A stretch of DNA of 64,000 nt from Desulfopila sp. IMCC35008. Lineage in GTDB: Bacteria > Desulfobacterota > Desulfobulbia > Desulfobulbales > Desulfocapsaceae. Of the stretch, positions 47,253 to 56,232 are shown piece by piece (the stretch's first letter is position 1; each line of letters starts with the position of its first letter). The position numbers and the translations under genes are program-made. The notes below the pieces were generated by a model, which was not told where the DNA came from, did not search any database, and saw nothing but the letters and a program-made list of their open reading frames with translations. The DNA lies in assembly GCF_010646885.2 (NCBI RefSeq), contig NZ_CP050700.1:2382501-2446500 (forward strand), written 5' to 3'.

Positions 47253-48539
47253 ATGAAATTCTTCAACCTCATAAAATTCAATATATTTTTCATATCATTT
47301 TTGCTCTTTGCTCAGTTGAGTCATGGAGCCGATCGTGTTTATCTCGATATTTCTGCCCCTGAAGCACGCAAAATCTCATTTGCCGTTCCCTGGTTGCTGA
47401 ATAAAGATTTGAATGGCCAGAAACAGAAACTTGGCGGAGATCTTGCTGACATTCTTGCCAAAGCCCTGAAGTTTCATGGGATTATTTTAATCATACCCTC
47501 TTCAGAATACGGTGGGACACAAAACACCAACTGGAAAAACCTGGGTGCCGATTTTGTTGTGCAAGGCAGCTATGCCCTGACCTCAAAAGGAATTACCCTT
47601 GAACTGCGCCTGTTTGATGTTGCAGGCAATGAAACCATGATGGGCAAATCCTTTTCCGGAACCATCAAACAGAAAGAAACGATGCTTTTCAAGTTCTGTG
47701 ATGATGTTATTGAGGAACTAACCGGAACCAGAGGAATCGCTTCAAGTCAGATTGCTTTTGTGTCACATAACAAAAGCGCGAAGGAAGTATACCTCACTGA
47801 CATACTGGGCCGTAAACTGAGGCAAGTCACCAGACACAGAAACCTGATTGTTTCCCCACGCTTCACACCGGATGGCAAAGCACTTAGCTATACTTCATAC
47901 CACACCGGCAATGCCAATCTGTATATCACGAAACTCAACCAATCCAAGGTTACCCGCGCACTGTCAAGAAGAAAAGGTATGAACCTGGCCCCGGCCTGGT
48001 CACCCGACGGCACAAAAATGATCCTGACACTCTCAGTCAATGGTAATCCTGATCTTTTTATGCTTGATGACAAAGGTCGTATCATTGAACAGCTCACGAA
48101 GAGAGCGGGAATTAATGTCTCACCGACTTGGTCACCTGACGGGAGTCGTATAGTTTTTGTTTCGGATAGGAGCGGTAAACCACAGCTTTACGTGATGGAT
48201 CTGCGCACCCGAAATACCCAGCGTATCACCTTCAAGGGGTCTGAAAACGCTGAACCTTCATGGTCACCGAAGGAAGACCTTATTGTGTATTCAAGCCTTC
48301 GTGACGGTGTCTACCAACTCTTCACCACCAAACCAGAACCGGGAGCGCCTGCTGAGCAGCTCACATCTGACTTAAGTCACCATGAATCGCCAATGTGGTC
48401 CCCGGACGGTAACCAGATCATCTTTTCAAAAAGGGATGGCAAAAAACACCAGATCTACGCTATCATGAAGAACGGTTCATTCCAGAGAAGGGTCCTTGCC
48501 TTTCCGGGAAGCCACACCTACCCTCAGTGGTCTCGATAA
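47253..48539 (+). CDS. tolB: TolB, periplasmic beta-propeller
   Basis: 428 residues with a signal peptide (cleavage near HGADR, residue 25), an N-terminal TolB domain (GADFVVQGSYAL), and a six-bladed propeller of PD40 repeats (WSPDGTKMIL, WSPDGSRIVF, WSPDGNQIIF). TolB links TolA to Pal; pal should follow but does not. Confidence 0.95.
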   Translation: MKFFNLIKFNIFFISFLLFAQLSHGADRVYLDISAPEARKISFAVPWLLNKDLNGQKQKLGGDLADILAKALKFHGIILIIPSSEYGGTQNTNWKNLGADFVVQGSYALTSKGITLELRLFDVAGNETMMGKSFSGTIKQKETMLFKFCDDVIEELTGTRGIASSQIAFVSHNKSAKEVYLTDILGRKLRQVTRHRNLIVSPRFTPDGKALSYTSYHTGNANLYITKLNQSKVTRALSRRKGMNLAPAWSPDGTKMILTLSVNGNPDLFMLDDKGRIIEQLTKRAGINVSPTWSPDGSRIVFVSDRSGKPQLYVMDLRTRNTQRITFKGSENAEPSWSPKEDLIVYSSLRDGVYQLFTTKPEPGAPAEQLTSDLSHHESPMWSPDGNQIIFSKRDGKKHQIYAIMKNGSFQRRVLAFPGSHTYPQWSR

Positions 48540-48559
48540 ATATATATAATTACAAATAG

Positions 48560-49672
48560 ATGAGAACGATGAAAAACTCTTTTCGAAATATACTCCTGGC
48601 TATAGCTGTTGCACCTTTTCTCACCAACTGTGCTTCACAGGATGAAGTGAAGCGACTGCAGTACCAACTGCATGTTGTTAACAAACGGCTTGAGGAAATG
48701 AAATCAACAACAGTCGGTGATATTCAGAGACGACAGGCTGCTTCTTCCAACCAGATGGACCAGTTGGAACGTGAGATCCTCGGCCTCAAAAGCCAGCTAG
48801 ACGAAACGAGTCGTCAGAACACCATGCTCAAGGAAAAAAACCTAAATCTCGAGCAGAATATTACCCATATTGCGACCTCCGAGGCTGAAAAACGTGAAGA
48901 AGCCTTACGCAGAATCCAGCAGGAGCAGTTAGAAAAAGAAGCACGCATTGCCGAACTCAACGAAAAACTAAAAGTACAGGAGGAAAATCTCCAGGCCATT
49001 CAGGATGCACGGGTTCGTGATGCGGAGCGACGTGCCAAAGAGGCCAGGAGAAAAGCAGATGAGGCAAAAGCCAAGGCACTTGCAGCCAGTACCTCTATGC
49101 AAAGCGGATCAGGTACTGTGAAAAACATTACTGCTGACAGGAAAAAACAGGTGTTTACCACACGCTCTTCGGTTGCTGCATCAACAACCGCTAAACCGAG
49201 CACAAGCTCAACACCAAAACCAGCAGACACACCCAAAACCACTACTCAGGACGTAGCCGCCACCAAAGTCAAGGCCACCTCAGGTAATGCCAAAACCGCT
49301 CCTGTCGAAGCGTCTCCACTACACGAAGCGCAGGTGTTATTTGACCAGAATCAATTTGCCAAGGCGTATTCAGCCTTCAGTAAGGCTGCTTCAGCAAACA
49401 ATGACAAAGATACCGTTGTCACCGCAAACTTTATGATGGGAGAAAGTCTCTTTGCACAAAAAGAATACGACAAGGCAATTCTCCAATACCAAAAGATCAT
49501 CTCACAACATTCAACCCACCCGAAAGCCGCTTCAGCAACCCTGAAACAGGCTATGGCATTCGAGCGTCTTGCCGATAATGAGACTGCGAAGATGATTTAC
49601 AAAAAGATCATCACCCATTATGGGTCATCTCCGGAAGCCGGGATTGCCAAGGATAAACTGAACAATCTGTAA
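48560..49672 (+). CDS. cpoB: CpoB/YbgF-like TPR protein, probable lipoprotein
   Basis: 370 residues. N-terminal signal ending LTNC with Cys24; a Leu-Thr-Asn-Cys lipobox has an unusual Asn at -1 but otherwise fits a lipoprotein, whereas E. coli CpoB is soluble in the periplasm. Then a very long charged coiled coil (about 28-170), a Thr/Ser/Pro/Lys linker (about 175-250) and three TPR repeats (about 250-370: LHEAQVLFDQNQFAKAYSAF). CpoB coordinates PBP1b with Tol in E. coli. The linker and coil make it about 110 residues longer than E. coli CpoB. It follows tolB directly. Confidence 0.88.
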   Translation: MRTMKNSFRNILLAIAVAPFLTNCASQDEVKRLQYQLHVVNKRLEEMKSTTVGDIQRRQAASSNQMDQLEREILGLKSQLDETSRQNTMLKEKNLNLEQNITHIATSEAEKREEALRRIQQEQLEKEARIAELNEKLKVQEENLQAIQDARVRDAERRAKEARRKADEAKAKALAASTSMQSGSGTVKNITADRKKQVFTTRSSVAASTTAKPSTSSTPKPADTPKTTTQDVAATKVKATSGNAKTAPVEASPLHEAQVLFDQNQFAKAYSAFSKAASANNDKDTVVTANFMMGESLFAQKEYDKAILQYQKIISQHSTHPKAASATLKQAMAFERLADNETAKMIYKKIITHYGSSPEAGIAKDKLNNL

Positions 49673-49703
49673 GTGACAACGCTCTTGTGTATCTAGATAA
49701 TAC

Positions 49704-50432
49704 GTGAAAAAAAGGCTTGATCAGCTCCTTGTCGAGAAAGGCCTGGCTCCTGACATCCAAACTGCGCGTGGTATTATTGGTGCCGGCGAAGTACTTGTTG
49801 ATGAAGTAGTCGCTGATAAGGCAGGCAGTTCATACCAACAGGGGGTAACCCTGCGGGTCAAGGAGAGGTGTCCCTATGTTTCAAGGGGCGGCTATAAACT
49901 TGAAAAAGCACTGAACACATTCCCCGTAAACCCTGAAGGTTTATGCTGTATTGATGTTGGAGCATCATCCGGAGGTTTCACTGACTGTCTCCTGCAAAAC
50001 GGTGCAGCAAAGGTTTACGCAGTAGACGTTGCGTACGGTCAGCTTGACTGGAAACTCCGGCAGGACCCGCGAGTGGTTGTCATCGAGCGGTTTAACGCCA
50101 GGAAAATCACCAGAACAGAAGTGCCGGACTCAGTGCAACTCGCCGTCATGGACACATCTTTTATCTCCATCACACAACTCATTCCACCGCTATTCGGCCT
50201 CTTTGATAAGACAATTCAGATTGTTGCCCTTATAAAACCCCAGTTTGAGCTGCCCAGGGAAAAAATCGCCAAAGGCGGTGTGGTACGAGACCCTGAACTG
50301 CATCGTGAGGCTATTCTGCGAATACAGGAATTTGCAGAATCCATTGGACTTGTAGATAAGGGTGTTATTACCTCACCCATTAAGGGACCCAAAGGAAATA
50401 CAGAATTTCTTATCCTTCTTGAGTCTCAATGA
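49704..50432 (+). CDS. tlyA: TlyA-family rRNA methyltransferase
   Basis: 242 residues from a GTG: S4 RNA-binding domain (1-60, KKRLDQLLVEKGLAP) and an FtsJ-like SAM-binding domain with CIDVGASSGGFTDCLLQ and KPQFELP. The family methylates 2'-O of ribosomal RNA and, in mycobacteria, affects capreomycin binding. Previously named haemolysin A. Ends the tol operon and converges with the M48 gene. Confidence 0.93.
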   Translation: MKKRLDQLLVEKGLAPDIQTARGIIGAGEVLVDEVVADKAGSSYQQGVTLRVKERCPYVSRGGYKLEKALNTFPVNPEGLCCIDVGASSGGFTDCLLQNGAAKVYAVDVAYGQLDWKLRQDPRVVVIERFNARKITRTEVPDSVQLAVMDTSFISITQLIPPLFGLFDKTIQIVALIKPQFELPREKIAKGGVVRDPELHREAILRIQEFAESIGLVDKGVITSPIKGPKGNTEFLILLESQ

Positions 50433-50482
50433 GAAGGTAAAAAGCAACTTCTCCGAACAGAGTGCCCGGCAATCCACCACAA

Positions 50483-51895
50483 CTATTTCTTCTCGAGCCT
50501 TTTAATCTGTTCAAGGAGTGTTTCTGCCTCTTTCCGGACCGCATCATCAGCTGTTTTCAACTTTGCAACATTGTGCAGGCTGAAGGTCGCCAATTTCAAT
50601 TTCCCTTCATACAAATAATACTTTCCAAGATACAACGAAGCCTCACCCTGTTTTTGGCGGCTGGTTGCTATCTTGCCAAGCTCAAAATAGATTTTCGAAT
50701 ATTCAGGTAAACCATACGAAACGGTTTTGTAGAGAGTATTTGCCCGTTCAAAGTCGCCAAGGGCCTGATAACATCGAGCCAGGTACTCGGCTGCGTAGAG
50801 GTCTTCATTGTCGAGCGCCCAACTCTTCTCAAGGATTGAGATTGCCTCAGCTAGACGACCTGCGCTATACAAAGAAACACCTTTATCAGTGTACAGGATC
50901 TGCCTATCCGGGAATACTTCCAACACTTCGTCCAAGAGTTTGAGGGAGCGTACATGATTATTTGCTACCCTTTCAATTTGTGAAAGACCGTATTTCGCCA
51001 TAATACGGTCAAATTCTGTTGAGCGTGAATCGCTGAGCACGTTAGCCAGGTGTGCTCGGTAAACAACACTGTCACTGACTTTACTCATAATTCTGTACTT
51101 GAAACGCAGGAAGTTGAATTGATCTCGTTCCTCTCTCCGTCTGGGTAACTCATGATCACTGCTTATCAACCCTTCAACATAATCCAAACGGTCTTCAGGA
51201 TTTGGGTGAGTGAGCAGGTATTGAGGGAGTTTTTCGCTTCTATATCGGCTGACCCTGCGCATGGTCTTGAGCATGGCAGCCTGCCCTGCCGGATCCTTGC
51301 CCAGTTGTTTCATCCAGTCATAGGCAAGTCGATCTGCCTCTTCTTCATCCTTTCTACTAAAATGCAAGGTTGCGCTCTGTCCAGCAGCCAGGGAGCCTGT
51401 TAATAATGCTTGAGTCGCCTCCCCTCCGCCAAGGGCAAGGGCTGCAATGGCAACAGCCATGGAGGCAACTCCGATAATCTTTCCTTTTTCAATACGACCG
51501 GCTAGATGTCGTTTCACCACATGACCTATCTCATGGGCTAACACAGAAACAAACTCCTCCTCACTGTTCATGGCGCTGATAAGTCCGGTATAGAAGAAAA
51601 CCAGCCCGGAAGGAGCAGCAAAAGCATTGAATTCGTTAGACTGAATAAGGAAGAAGTGGTAGTCAAAATACTGGATTCCGGTAACTTCAAGCACATCTTC
51701 ACCTAAAGTTGTCAGATACGCTACGAGATCCGGATCATCAATCAACGGGAAAGCAGTCCGCACTGAATATAACAGCTTCTCCCCTACTTCCCGTTCCTCC
51801 CCAATACTAAAGGCATGAGCTGATTCCATGAGGGTCAGGTTGAATACAAGTAGTGCCAGAAGTGTTGCCAGGATTGCCCTGAATCGTTTCATCAT
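50483..51895 (-). CDS. M48 metallopeptidase with TPR repeats (BepA-like)
   Basis: 470 residues from the ATG at 51895, which overlaps the upstream stop (ATGA). Signal peptide to about residue 28 (ESAHAFS), peptidase domain with HEIGH (121-125) and the third zinc ligand in DEEEADRLA (about 183-190), then TPR repeats from about 330. This is the BepA/YfgC layout, which degrades stalled outer-membrane proteins such as LptD. It is coupled to the ole genes by overlap although no role in hydrocarbon synthesis is known. Confidence 0.9.
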   Translation of the reverse strand: MMKRFRAILATLLALLVFNLTLMESAHAFSIGEEREVGEKLLYSVRTAFPLIDDPDLVAYLTTLGEDVLEVTGIQYFDYHFFLIQSNEFNAFAAPSGLVFFYTGLISAMNSEEEFVSVLAHEIGHVVKRHLAGRIEKGKIIGVASMAVAIAALALGGGEATQALLTGSLAAGQSATLHFSRKDEEEADRLAYDWMKQLGKDPAGQAAMLKTMRRVSRYRSEKLPQYLLTHPNPEDRLDYVEGLISSDHELPRRREERDQFNFLRFKYRIMSKVSDSVVYRAHLANVLSDSRSTEFDRIMAKYGLSQIERVANNHVRSLKLLDEVLEVFPDRQILYTDKGVSLYSAGRLAEAISILEKSWALDNEDLYAAEYLARCYQALGDFERANTLYKTVSYGLPEYSKIYFELGKIATSRQKQGEASLYLGKYYLYEGKLKLATFSLHNVAKLKTADDAVRKEAETLLEQIKRLEKK

Positions 51896-52884
51896 AAATT
51901 CTTGATCCATTTTAGAAGTATCTCCATACCTTCCTCGGTCGAAATAACCGGTCGATATCCGAGGTCTCTTTCTATATTGGCAATAGAGAAATAATGAGAT
52001 TTGGCCAGCTGTTCGGCAAGAAATCGTGTCATTTTTGGCTCCTGCCGCTTACCAATAACAGTATACATTGTTTCCAGTATTGCACCGCCGTAGTAGGCGA
52101 GCGTAAATGGCACTGACTTGGTTACTGGTTCAATCCCGGTTTTGAGATACAAATCATTAATCCAATCCCATAAATTGACGGGCTGCCCCTGGCTGATAAA
52201 ATAAGGTTTACCCGCTGCAGTTGCAGGCCCAGAGAGATTATCACCTGCCAATAAATGAGCATGGGCAACATTTTCGATATATGAGATGTCTACAAGATTG
52301 TTGCCATTTCCGACGACTCTGAGCTGTTTACGCCGTCCTTTTTCCAGAAGCCGTGGAACAAGGTGAGGGTCTCCGGGTCCCCAGATAAGATGGGGACGCA
52401 GGGCACAGGTAGAAAGAGCTGACGAATTGGCAGCCAGTATCATTTTTTCTGCCATAACTTTGCTTCTTGCATAGTTGCAAAGAAAAGTTTCCGGATATGG
52501 TAAACTTTCGTCTCCGTTTTTTATACTTTCCCTGTTAAAAACAACTGAAGGAGTCGATGTATATACAAGATTTGGCACCTTGTTTTCACGACAACTGTTA
52601 ATGATGTTTTCCGTGCCAAGTACATTGATAGAATAATAATCCTGCCATGGACCCCAGATACCGGCTATGGCGGCAACATGAAAAACTGTGTCCACATCCC
52701 TGCAGGCATTTTTGACAAAAGAGGCATCCCGAATATCACCCTGCACACAGCGAATCCCGAGCTTTTCAACTTCGGGATAACTGTTTCGTCCTATTACTGT
52801 TGTCTCAATCCCTCTTGCAGCTGCCATTTTGGCCACACTCTTACCAACAAATCCACCACCGCCAGTTACAAGTATCTTTTTCAT
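51892..52884 (-). CDS. oleD: OleD-like 2-alkyl-3-ketoalkanoate reductase
   Basis: 330 residues, extended short-chain dehydrogenase of the 3-beta-HSD type. Rossmann motif VTGGGGFVG (6-14), active-site Tyr138 and Lys142 (YARSK), and ALRPHLIWGPGDPHLVPRL. In the Ole pathway it reduces the OleA product, a 2-alkyl-3-ketoacid, to the hydroxyacid with NADPH. Fits OleD over a plain sugar epimerase because of its neighbours oleC (three bases apart) and oleB. Confidence 0.88.
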   Translation of the reverse strand: MKKILVTGGGGFVGKSVAKMAAARGIETTVIGRNSYPEVEKLGIRCVQGDIRDASFVKNACRDVDTVFHVAAIAGIWGPWQDYYSINVLGTENIINSCRENKVPNLVYTSTPSVVFNRESIKNGDESLPYPETFLCNYARSKVMAEKMILAANSSALSTCALRPHLIWGPGDPHLVPRLLEKGRRKQLRVVGNGNNLVDISYIENVAHAHLLAGDNLSGPATAAGKPYFISQGQPVNLWDWINDLYLKTGIEPVTKSVPFTLAYYGGAILETMYTVIGKRQEPKMTRFLAEQLAKSHYFSIANIERDLGYRPVISTEEGMEILLKWIKNL

Positions 52885-52887
52885 ATC

Positions 52888-54525
52888 TCAGCCCGCTATT
52901 TGCTCCGCCGCCCACACAGCCAGTTTTTCACGAAATATCTTTGCATTATGACGGATATCAACAGGGAAATCTCTATGAACCAAGAAAATTTTAATAGTGT
53001 TCGTAATATCACTTTGCGCGGCAAGGTTGCGAACCCCTTCCAGCAAATAGTCGATATCCCCAGTAAAGGATTTTTCAGGTTCAACAATAAGGACTGGTTC
53101 CTGATTTTTGTAATTGTCAACAGGTACACCTACCAGGGCCGACCTATACACATCAGGATGAACATTAACGATTGCCTCACAGGGGATTGTATACAGCACT
53201 CCTGAAACAGTCTTCACCCTGTGGGCTTTACGCCCACAGAACCACAATCGCCCTTCTTTGTCGATATAGCCAGTGTCTCCCATTCGATGCCAGAACCCTG
53301 CGCCATCCTTTATCTTGGCCATGGCCGTCTCTTCACTGTTATTCTCGTAGGCCCTGGTTACAACATTACCCCGGACAATAATCTCGCCAATTTCGCCTGT
53401 GGCAACCGGCCGCACATTTTGGTATGAATCAATTCTATTTTCATCGATTTGAATGATCTCTATATCAATACCAGGGAGAGGTCGCCCGACACAGGTACCT
53501 TTACCTCTTTTACTTTGAGTCAATGTCTGCTCAAGAATTTCACGGCTCTCGATAGAAACGATCGGGAGGCTCTCGGTCGCGCCATATGGAGTATAGACCT
53601 CTGCGGCTGGCGAGAGTATGGACGTTACCCTCTTCAGCATTTCACCAGGAACCGGTGCACCTGCCATAAGAACTTTTTGCAGACCTGGTAAAATAATTTT
53701 ATTCTTACAACAATATTTACTCACCACATTCCAGATAGCTGGCGAACCAAATGAATATGTCACATCATATTTTTGCAGTGATGCGACAAAACGAACTGGG
53801 TCAACTTGTGCTGGTTTTGTCGGATCCATGTCAGGTATAACTGTCGTCGCTCCGAGTGCTGCGGAGAAGAGACCAAAGAGTGGGAAAGCTGGCTGGTCAG
53901 TGTGACTGGCGTTAATCCCGTAATAATCACGAATACGGTCTAATTGAGAGGCAAAAATTGAGTGTTCATAGCGCACACCCTTTGGGGGACCCGTTGAACC
54001 AGTGGTAAATATTATTGCGGCGAGATCGTCTTTCACGGGTTTATAAGCTGAGAACGTCTGCCCCCAACTTCGAGCCTTATTTCTTATATCCTGGCCCAAT
54101 ATACCAAAAGACGATCCACAGCAGAATTTTTTCCGAACGGAATGAAAAGGCTTCTTAAAGATGGTGCAGAATAAATACGCTTTGGGCACCCCGATAAAGA
54201 TATCGGGCCGAACTCCTTCAATACATCGAAGAAGATTCCTATATCCCATACCCGGGTCGATGAGAATGATTGTCACACCGATTTTAAAAAGGCCAAATGT
54301 CAGGCCAATAAAATCGATAGACGGCGTAACCATGAGCATGACCCTGTCGCCTGGGTGAACACCTTTTTCAGAGAGGTATCCTCCATAGCCGTCTGAAAGT
54401 TTGAGTAAATTTTTAAAACTCAGTTTTTTTCCGGAAGAAGCTTCGATAACAGCCGTCTTCTCACCTTGCTCTACAGCAGTTTGGGAGAAAATATCAGCGA
54501 TATTTACAACAGGTTTCCCTGTCAT
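52888..54525 (-). CDS. oleC: OleC-like beta-lactone synthetase
   Basis: 545-residue ANL adenylating enzyme. ATP-binding motif TTGSTGPPKG at 174-183, YGATESLPI, HRMGDTGYIDKEGRLWFCGRKAHRV. In the Ole pathway it converts the 2-alkyl-3-hydroxyacid to a cis-beta-lactone with ATP. The choice of OleC over an acyl-CoA ligase rests on the flanking oleB and oleD. It overlaps oleB by four bases. Confidence 0.88.
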   Translation of the reverse strand: MTGKPVVNIADIFSQTAVEQGEKTAVIEASSGKKLSFKNLLKLSDGYGGYLSEKGVHPGDRVMLMVTPSIDFIGLTFGLFKIGVTIILIDPGMGYRNLLRCIEGVRPDIFIGVPKAYLFCTIFKKPFHSVRKKFCCGSSFGILGQDIRNKARSWGQTFSAYKPVKDDLAAIIFTTGSTGPPKGVRYEHSIFASQLDRIRDYYGINASHTDQPAFPLFGLFSAALGATTVIPDMDPTKPAQVDPVRFVASLQKYDVTYSFGSPAIWNVVSKYCCKNKIILPGLQKVLMAGAPVPGEMLKRVTSILSPAAEVYTPYGATESLPIVSIESREILEQTLTQSKRGKGTCVGRPLPGIDIEIIQIDENRIDSYQNVRPVATGEIGEIIVRGNVVTRAYENNSEETAMAKIKDGAGFWHRMGDTGYIDKEGRLWFCGRKAHRVKTVSGVLYTIPCEAIVNVHPDVYRSALVGVPVDNYKNQEPVLIVEPEKSFTGDIDYLLEGVRNLAAQSDITNTIKIFLVHRDFPVDIRHNAKIFREKLAVWAAEQIAG

Positions 54526-55388
54526 TTTTCCATCTCCGTTCTTAAGAATTCAGATATTTGGGGTATTATAACCTCCGCTTTATCTTCCAGAATATAATGA
54601 CCACCATTCTGGAAATAGTAATGGTCCGCAGCGGGAAAACGATCCAGCCATTCATCGTAGAAATGATCGTTAAAACAAAAATCCTTACCACCCCAGAGGA
54701 TGAGCATTGGTATCTTTGCTTCTGCAATACCCTGCAAACCATTTTCTACTTCTACCAGTGTGTCATAGCTCTGGTGAGAAGGTTTAAGGGGTATATCCTG
54801 GACAAATGCCGACACAGCTACTCTGCTTGCCCAGCTATTGTATGGATGTAAATAACCTTTTTTTACATCTTCTTTCAGTGGCACATTCACTGCCATAAAT
54901 GTCGCAGGGCGGGCAAAACCGTTTAGCCCCCTGACAATCAATGGTCCCAGAATAGGCCATCGACAGACACTGATTCTGAAAGGTATCCTGGAGGATCTGA
55001 AAGCAGCACTATTGAGTACAACTATCTTTCGCAGTTGATCTGGATTTTTCACTGCACATCCCATCCCGATAGCCCCACCCCAGTCATGAACAACAAGTGA
55101 ATACTCGGTTAACTCCAGAGAAGATAAAAGAGAGCTAAGATTTGATATATGCTGTGAAAGTGTGTAGCTATATTGTTGTGGTTTATCAGATAAACCACAA
55201 CCGATATGATCCGGCACAATAACCCGATGGTTTTTACGAAGTTCCAGCACCAGGTTTCGGTAATAGTAGGACCAGGTCGGGTTGCCATGCACGAGTACGA
55301 CGACTGGCCCCTCTCCTTCATCCAGATAGTTCATTTTATGGCCGGCGATGGTGAAGGTATTTAATGAAAAAGGGTATTCAGCGAGCAA
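54522..55388 (-). CDS. oleB: OleB-like beta-lactone decarboxylase
   Basis: 288-residue alpha/beta hydrolase of the haloalkane-dehalogenase branch: VHGNPTWSYYYRN, nucleophile Asp102 in VVHDWGGAIG, and His264 in GGHYILED. An Asp nucleophile is what OleB uses to open the beta-lactone and release CO2, giving a cis-olefin. First gene of oleB-oleC-oleD-M48. oleA is not in front of it; 566 non-coding bases lie upstream. Confidence 0.88.
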   Translation of the reverse strand: MLAEYPFSLNTFTIAGHKMNYLDEGEGPVVVLVHGNPTWSYYYRNLVLELRKNHRVIVPDHIGCGLSDKPQQYSYTLSQHISNLSSLLSSLELTEYSLVVHDWGGAIGMGCAVKNPDQLRKIVVLNSAAFRSSRIPFRISVCRWPILGPLIVRGLNGFARPATFMAVNVPLKEDVKKGYLHPYNSWASRVAVSAFVQDIPLKPSHQSYDTLVEVENGLQGIAEAKIPMLILWGGKDFCFNDHFYDEWLDRFPAADHYYFQNGGHYILEDKAEVIIPQISEFLRTEMEK

Positions 55389-55954
55389 AGAGAGTTCCTC
55401 TAAATATTTTTTGGCATCAATTTAAAGCTAATGTTCTGGCAATATGATACTTTAAGTAGCGGATAAAAGACATTTTACATACATAATTCATATAACGCTG
55501 GTAGATTAAACAGTGGGGTTCAGCAATGTCAACTGCTTTTACCTCTTTCCGTATTTCACTGCTTTTTCCAATCAAATTCTGATTATTTCACATCTCATTG
55601 GAATAAATAAAAACTCGACCCGCAATATACTATTCAAATAGAATGGAATTGGAATACCGATACATGCATGACTAACAGTTTTTAATAACCATTCCCGTAA
55701 CTACTCCTAACATTTACAGTAAATCTTGTTTCCTCACACAAAACTGTTGCTTTTACATAGGGTTTGTGCTAAACGGCTTGTAACGCTGTGGTTCAAAACA
55801 TCCTTATTTACCCGTTAAATAATGGTTTACCGCACATACCAATTGGAAGTGTCTTTTTTGTTTTGGCAATCAGCTGAAAGTCAGCCGACGAAAGTGTTGG
55901 TGTTTTTATTATGAGGTTCCTTGGGGGAGCCTGAGTACAAAAGGAGTAGTCACA
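55389..55954. other. Divergent intergenic region between oleB and the cold-shock gene
   Basis: 566 bases, AT-rich. The right third is the long cold-shock leader, including a hairpin (55914-55932) beside the AAAAGGAG ribosome site. A possible promoter TTGCTT, 17 bases, TAAACG lies near 55747-55775. No oleB promoter could be named and no gene was found; in particular oleA is absent. Confidence 0.5.
55914..55932 (+). promoter_or_regulatory. Hairpin next to the cold-shock ribosome site
   Basis: AGGTTCC (55914-55920), a five-base loop, GGAGCCT (55926-55932), with one G-U pair. It lies eight bases before AAAAGGAG and could affect translation at low temperature, as cspA leaders do in E. coli. Confidence 0.45.
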
Positions 55955-56158
55955 ATGGCAGAAGGTACAGTGAAGTGGTTTAATGACGCAAAAGGTTTTG
56001 GGTTTATCGAGCAAGACGGTGGACCGGATGTATTCGTCCATTACTCTGCAATCCAATCTGAAGGATTTAAATCTCTTGAAGAGGGATCACGAGTAAGTTT
56101 TGAAATCGTTGACGGCCCCAAAGGACCTGCCGCTGACAATGTTCAAAAAGTTGCTTAG
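55955..56158 (+). CDS. Cold-shock domain protein
   Basis: 67-residue CspA-family nucleic-acid chaperone: [19 protein letters not shown] (RNP1 KGFGFI) and DVFVHYSAI (RNP2). Long leader and own terminator, as usual for this family. Confidence 0.97.
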   Translation: MAEGTVKWFNDAKGFGFIEQDGGPDVFVHYSAIQSEGFKSLEEGSRVSFEIVDGPKGPAADNVQKVA

Positions 56159-56176
56159 AACTTTAGTATATCAGAG

Positions 56177-56210
56177 AAAAAGCCCTGCCATTCGGCAGGG
56201 CTTTTTTTTT
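56177..56210 (+). terminator. Rho-independent terminator after the cold-shock gene
   Basis: AAGCCCTGCC, four-base loop, GGCAGGGCTT followed by nine T residues. Converges with the malic-enzyme-like gene. Confidence 0.95.
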
Positions 56211-56232
56211 GCCAAACCCTCACCCCTCCTTG

